From the NCBI GenBank assembly GCA_023548195.1, contig JAJHZJ010000013.1:1869001-1933000 (forward strand): a stretch of 64,000 nt of DNA. Direction: 5' to 3'. Below, in pieces: positions 60,835 through 64,000 of the stretch. The first letter of the stretch is position 1, and each line of letters opens with the position of its first letter. A program made the position numbers and the translations under genes. This DNA comes from Bettongia penicillata ogilbyi (Eukaryota > Chordata > Mammalia > Diprotodontia > Potoroidae). The notes below the pieces were generated by a model. The model had not been told where the DNA came from, made no database searches, and saw nothing but the letters and a program-made list of their open reading frames with translations.

Positions 60835-61688
60835 AAGCAACCCAGTACAATTGAGCATAACATTTCAGGCAAAGAGATGGACATTCAATGAAATAAGGGA
60901 TTTCCAAACCTTCCTGATGAAAAGTCCAGAGCTCAGCAGAAAATTCGATCTTCAAACACAAGCCTCAAGAGAGGCATAAAAAGGTAAATAGAGGGGAAAA
61001 AAACTTGTTACTCAATAAGGGCAAAATGTTTATATCCCCATAATAGAAGATGATACCTGTTAATCTTGAAAATTATGTATTTATTATGATATATAAAAGG
61101 GATATACATAGATAGAGGGAGTGGGTATAAATTAAATGATGTGATGATAAAAATGTGATTTAACAGTGCAAAGGGATTGTGAAAAAGAGGAGGCAGAAAA
61201 AGATAAATTACATCACAGGAAGAGGCACAAAAATATTTTACAGTAGAGGGAAAGAGAGGAGGGAGATGGGCATTGTCTGAGATTTACTCTCATCTGATTT
61301 GGTTCAAGGAAGGAACAATAAACTCAGTTAAGTATAGAAATCTAACTAGCTCTATAGGCAGTTGGAGGGGAAAGGGAAAAGAAAAGAGGGGGCGGCTAAA
61401 AGGGAGGGAAGAAGAAGTAAGGGAAAAGGGGAGTAAAAGGGAGGAGGGCTGAAAGAAGGGAGAGAAGACTGAGGAAGGCGGTGGTCAAAAATTAAAACTA
61501 TTGTAGAAGGGAAAGGGAGAAGGGAGAACTAAAAGCAAAACGGGGGGAAAGAGGATGGAGGGAAAGACAGAGATAGTAATCATAACTGTGAATGTGAATG
61601 AGATCAACTCTCCCATAAAACGAAGGCGGATAGCAGAATGGATTAAAAACCATAATCCAACAATATGTTGTTTACAAGAAACAGCATT
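60835..61688 (+). mobile_element. L1 fragment: ORF1 end, inter-ORF spacer, ORF2 start
   Basis: ORF1 C-terminus to its stop at 60977-60979 (FLMKSPELSRKFDLQTQ, matching HAL1 FLMKRPELKRKFDFQTQ). Then ~0.6 kb purine-rich spacer. Then ORF2 codons from ~61593: VNVNEINSPIKRRRIAEWIK and HNPTICCLQET. This is the N-terminus of the L1 apurinic-type endonuclease, with the NSPIKR and QET motifs (Asn and Glu of the active site region) visible. The fragment stops at ~61688, about 32 codons into ORF2, with no 3' end or poly(A). It shows that a full L1 with the same ORF1 type existed alongside HAL1. Confidence 0.88.
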
Positions 61689-61689
61689 G

Positions 61690-61825
61690 AGCCAGAAGTC
61701 AGCAACCCTGGTTTCTTATCTTGGTTTGTAAAATCACCGACTAGTTGCATGAACTTACACAGGTTTTGTTGCCTTTCTTTGATTATTTTTCCTATCTGAA
61801 TGATGAATGTAAGAATGCCTGACCA
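61690..61825 (+). mobile_element. MIR-type SINE
   Basis: 'aagtcagcaaccctggtttc', 'actagttgcatgaacttaca', 'attatttttcctatctgaat'. Confidence 0.7.
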
Positions 61826-61835
61826 ATCTTGTTAA

Positions 61836-62081
61836 GGACAGGTAGGTCACTCAGTGGATAGAGCATCAGGTCTGGAGTAGGAAGACTCCTCTTATTCTAG
61901 CCTCAGATACTTACTAGCTGTGTGACCCTGGGCAAGTCACTTAACCCTGTTTGCCTCAGTTTCCTCATCTGTAAAATGATCTGGAGAAGGAAATGGCAAA
62001 CCACTGCAGTATCTTTGCCAAGAAAATCCCAAATGGGGTCACCAAGAGTCAGACACAGCTGGAAAATGACAAAACAACTAA
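61836..62081 (+). mobile_element. WSINE1/MAR1-type CORE-SINE, perfect TSD
   Basis: 'ggtaggtcactcagtggata', 'gtgaccctgggcaagtcact', 'tctggagaaggaaatggcaa', 'gagtcagacacagctggaaa'. TSD aatcttgttaa at 61825-61835 and 62082-62092. Confidence 0.95.
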
Positions 62082-62094
62082 AATCTTGTTAAAT

Positions 62095-62335
62095 AAGTCA
62101 ACATTTATTGCGTCTTAGCACTGAGCTAAATACAAAGTTTACACAAAACATGATTCCCTGCCTTCATAGAGTTTAATGTCTCATAAAGGGAAATGATAAT
62201 AGCCATCGTGCAAAATAATACACAGCAATAAGAGCTTGTAAACAAAGTACCACTCAAAGTCCAAAATCAACATATGAGTTGGGCTTTAATGGAATACTGT
62301 GGTCAGAAGAGTTGGGAGGCTAGATTTGATATTGT
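62095..62335 (+). mobile_element. Old mammalian retroposon
   Basis: 'aagtcaacatttattgcgtc', 'agcactgagctaaatacaaa', 'gattccctgccttcatagag'. Confidence 0.62.
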
Positions 62336-62739
62336 ATGTGACATACTTTGAAAATCTTAAAGCATCATATGAATACTAGTTATAATAACAATAATCATTG
62401 ACATTCTTATATAATTATTTTTTGGTTATTATATATTATTTTTTTTATTATATAATAACATTATCATGAGCCTCTGGTCTCTAGGTCTCCAGTCTGATGA
62501 TGACCTCATTCCCTAAGCCTTTTATTGTACTCCTGCTGATCTTAAGCAATGTTTGTAAAGCAACATAGAGGTGTGCTAGTAAATATTTCACAAGAATGTT
62601 TGCATATATACTTTTAAGATCTAAACAATCAACAAAACAGTAAATACAGCCCTGTTATGTAGAAATGCTGATTTTTGAGGTACATATGCTCCTACTGAAA
62701 GGGAAGGGAAGAGAAGGAAATAAACACATTTACATTCTG
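62336..62739. other. AT-rich unassigned sequence
   Basis: THER-like tail at 62340-62395 ('aatcttaaagcatcatatga') then AT-rich low complexity; remainder unrecognised. Confidence 0.45.
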
Positions 62740-62955
62740 GCTGCTGTGTAGCAGACACTGCACAAATATCATATATGATCTTCATAATAATCTTGGGGAA
62801 GTAGGTACTATTATTATCTCCACTTTACAGTTGAGGAAACTGAGGCAAACAGAGTGACTTGCTCAGGGTTACACAGACAAGAAGTATTTGAGTCCACTTC
62901 TAAATTTGGTTCTTCCTGATTCTAGGTCCAATGCTCTATCTGCTGTAGCAGCAGC
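62740..62955 (-). mobile_element. THER/MIR-type SINE
   Basis: 'ctccactttacagttgagga', 'acttgctcagggttacacag', 'ctaggtccaatgctctatct'. Confidence 0.88.
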
Positions 62956-63119
62956 TCCCTCTGAAAAACTAATAATGGGCTCTCTGGTTAGAGCTGGCTC
63001 CAGCACACCGATGGTTGTGGCAGAGACTAAATGAGATGTTAGATGTGGAGGTATTTTCATAAGTATTAAGCCCTATACAAATGAGGCGAGGTCTCTGTGA
63101 TAATACAGTGAATTAACAT

Positions 63120-63332
63120 GGTGACAGTCAATGGATAGAATACCAGTTACAGATTGAGAAAATCTGAGTTCAAGTTCCAGACCAAAAAATTACTAGCTGT
63201 GTGACTCTGGGCAAGTTTTTAAGCCTCTGTGTGTAAAATTGAATCAATACTTGCATTATCTGCCTGACCAGGAAGTTGAAAAGAAAGTCCTTGGTAAACC
63301 TTAAGGTCCTATAGAAATGTGAGTTGCTATTA
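63120..63332 (+). mobile_element. THER/MIR-type SINE, diverged
   Basis: 'gtcaatggatagaataccag', 'tagctgtgtgactctgggca', 'aaggtcctatagaaatgtga'. Confidence 0.78.
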
Positions 63333-64000
63333 GCCAGCCCACCCCACCTCCCAAAAACAGACTGGTAGGTGGCCTACTTTCCCCTGTGCAGGCAGCCAGT
63401 TCTCTTTACAGCGTTGAAAAGGAGGAAGCATGACAGTCGGTCAGCCCACAGGCACAGTGCCCAGGCATAGAGAAGCCACCTGTGCCTGGAAGACATTCAG
63501 TTCTGTGGGAAGGCAGCACATAAAACAATTGGTCCTCTCCAGCCACTCTATATCCCTTCTCCCCAGGCAACTCATAAAATTTGAGCTTCTCAGTTAGGAA
63601 TCAGATTAACCAAAAACATTCTCCTCCTACAAATCTGGCCCACCTGCTACAAGGAGGGGAAGCACAAACTGGGCACGGGCAGCCACAGAGTGCCAACACT
63701 TTCAGGAATGAGTGCCACCACAATGAGTCTTGTGGCACAGAACACATTAGTTTCTTCACAGTTTCTTGCAGTTGATACAGTGTGTGGGATCCAGGAGCCT
63801 CCATCCCACTACTTTTTCACTTTAAACATTTTTATTTATGTTGCAAAAACATGACACAGCACCATATGCTGATGATTCAGTGGTGTTTATTGCAAAGCCG
63901 TCAATAAGTGCAATGACTGTGAATTCTCCTCTCTGAGGAATCAAGAGCTTAGAGGAAACATGTTTAATTGAAATACCCTTGGCCATATTCGTGGGCTTTT
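63333..64000. other. Apparently unique DNA to window edge
   Basis: No recognised repeat. Frames at 63581-63775 (+) and 63601-63804 (-) lack any recognisable motif. Could hold regulatory or exonic sequence that I cannot identify. Confidence 0.45.

Overview
This window is non-coding genomic DNA from a mammal, almost certainly a marsupial. The evidence is the repeat content: many tRNA-headed CORE-SINEs of the WSINE1/MAR1 and THER/MIR types, L1 3' ends, L2 and CR1 (L3-like) LINE fragments, RTE-type 3' ends and small hAT DNA transposons. I could not support any host protein-coding exon. Nearly every open frame is a chance frame or lies in a transposon, so the window reads as an intergenic or intronic tract. 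Identifications rest on my recognition of family sequences, without a database search. Repeat edges are approximate unless a target-site duplication (TSD) or terminal inverted repeat (TIR) is given.

The most distinctive objects are two near-full-length ORF1-only L1 derivatives of the HAL1 ('half-L1') type. One is on the + strand (20680-23577) and one on the - strand (49177-52123). Each has a GC-rich 5' UTR whose first bases match the start of L1 promoters, including a YY1-type motif, a ~70 bp tandem monomer in that UTR, a single ORF1 frame and a ~1 kb purine-rich 3' region with no ORF2. Both carry TSDs. Copy 1 splits an L2 3' end and copy 2 splits an older L1-type 3' UTR. Both ORF1 frames have stops near the N-terminus, yet the C-terminal 257 residues differ at only about seven positions.

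Layout. 0-9 kb: shredded L1, L2, CR1, MIR/THER and hAT, with a SINE of RTE-type tail at 5.6 kb. 9-10.5 kb: apparently unique DNA. 10.5-13.7 kb: CR1 remnant, a TIR-bearing hAT copy, and a decayed L1/HAL1 ORF1 relic. 14.4-16.1 kb: old L1 3' ends with a 7SL RNA pseudogene joined to one of them. 17-20.2 kb: SINEs, a second hAT copy, and a long polypyrimidine tract. 20.5-23.8 kb: HAL1 copy 1 nested in L2. 24-33 kb: SINEs, inverted L1 3' ends, microsatellites. 33.5-34.5 kb: L2 reverse-transcriptase remnant and unique DNA. 36.4-40.8 kb: antisense CR1 sequence broken by several later insertions. 43.1-43.6 kb: unique DNA. 47.9-48.7 kb: antisense CR1. 49.0-52.2 kb: HAL1 copy 2 nested in an L1-type 3' end. 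52.5-53.8 kb: a diverged direct duplication. 57.2-58.9 kb: an L2 element holding three later insertions. 60.8-61.7 kb: an L1 fragment spanning the end of ORF1, the inter-ORF spacer and the first ~32 codons of ORF2. The right end looks mostly unique.

The nested insertions give a relative order of activity: L2, CR1 and MIR/THER first, then hAT and L1, then WSINE/RTE-tailed SINEs and HAL1.
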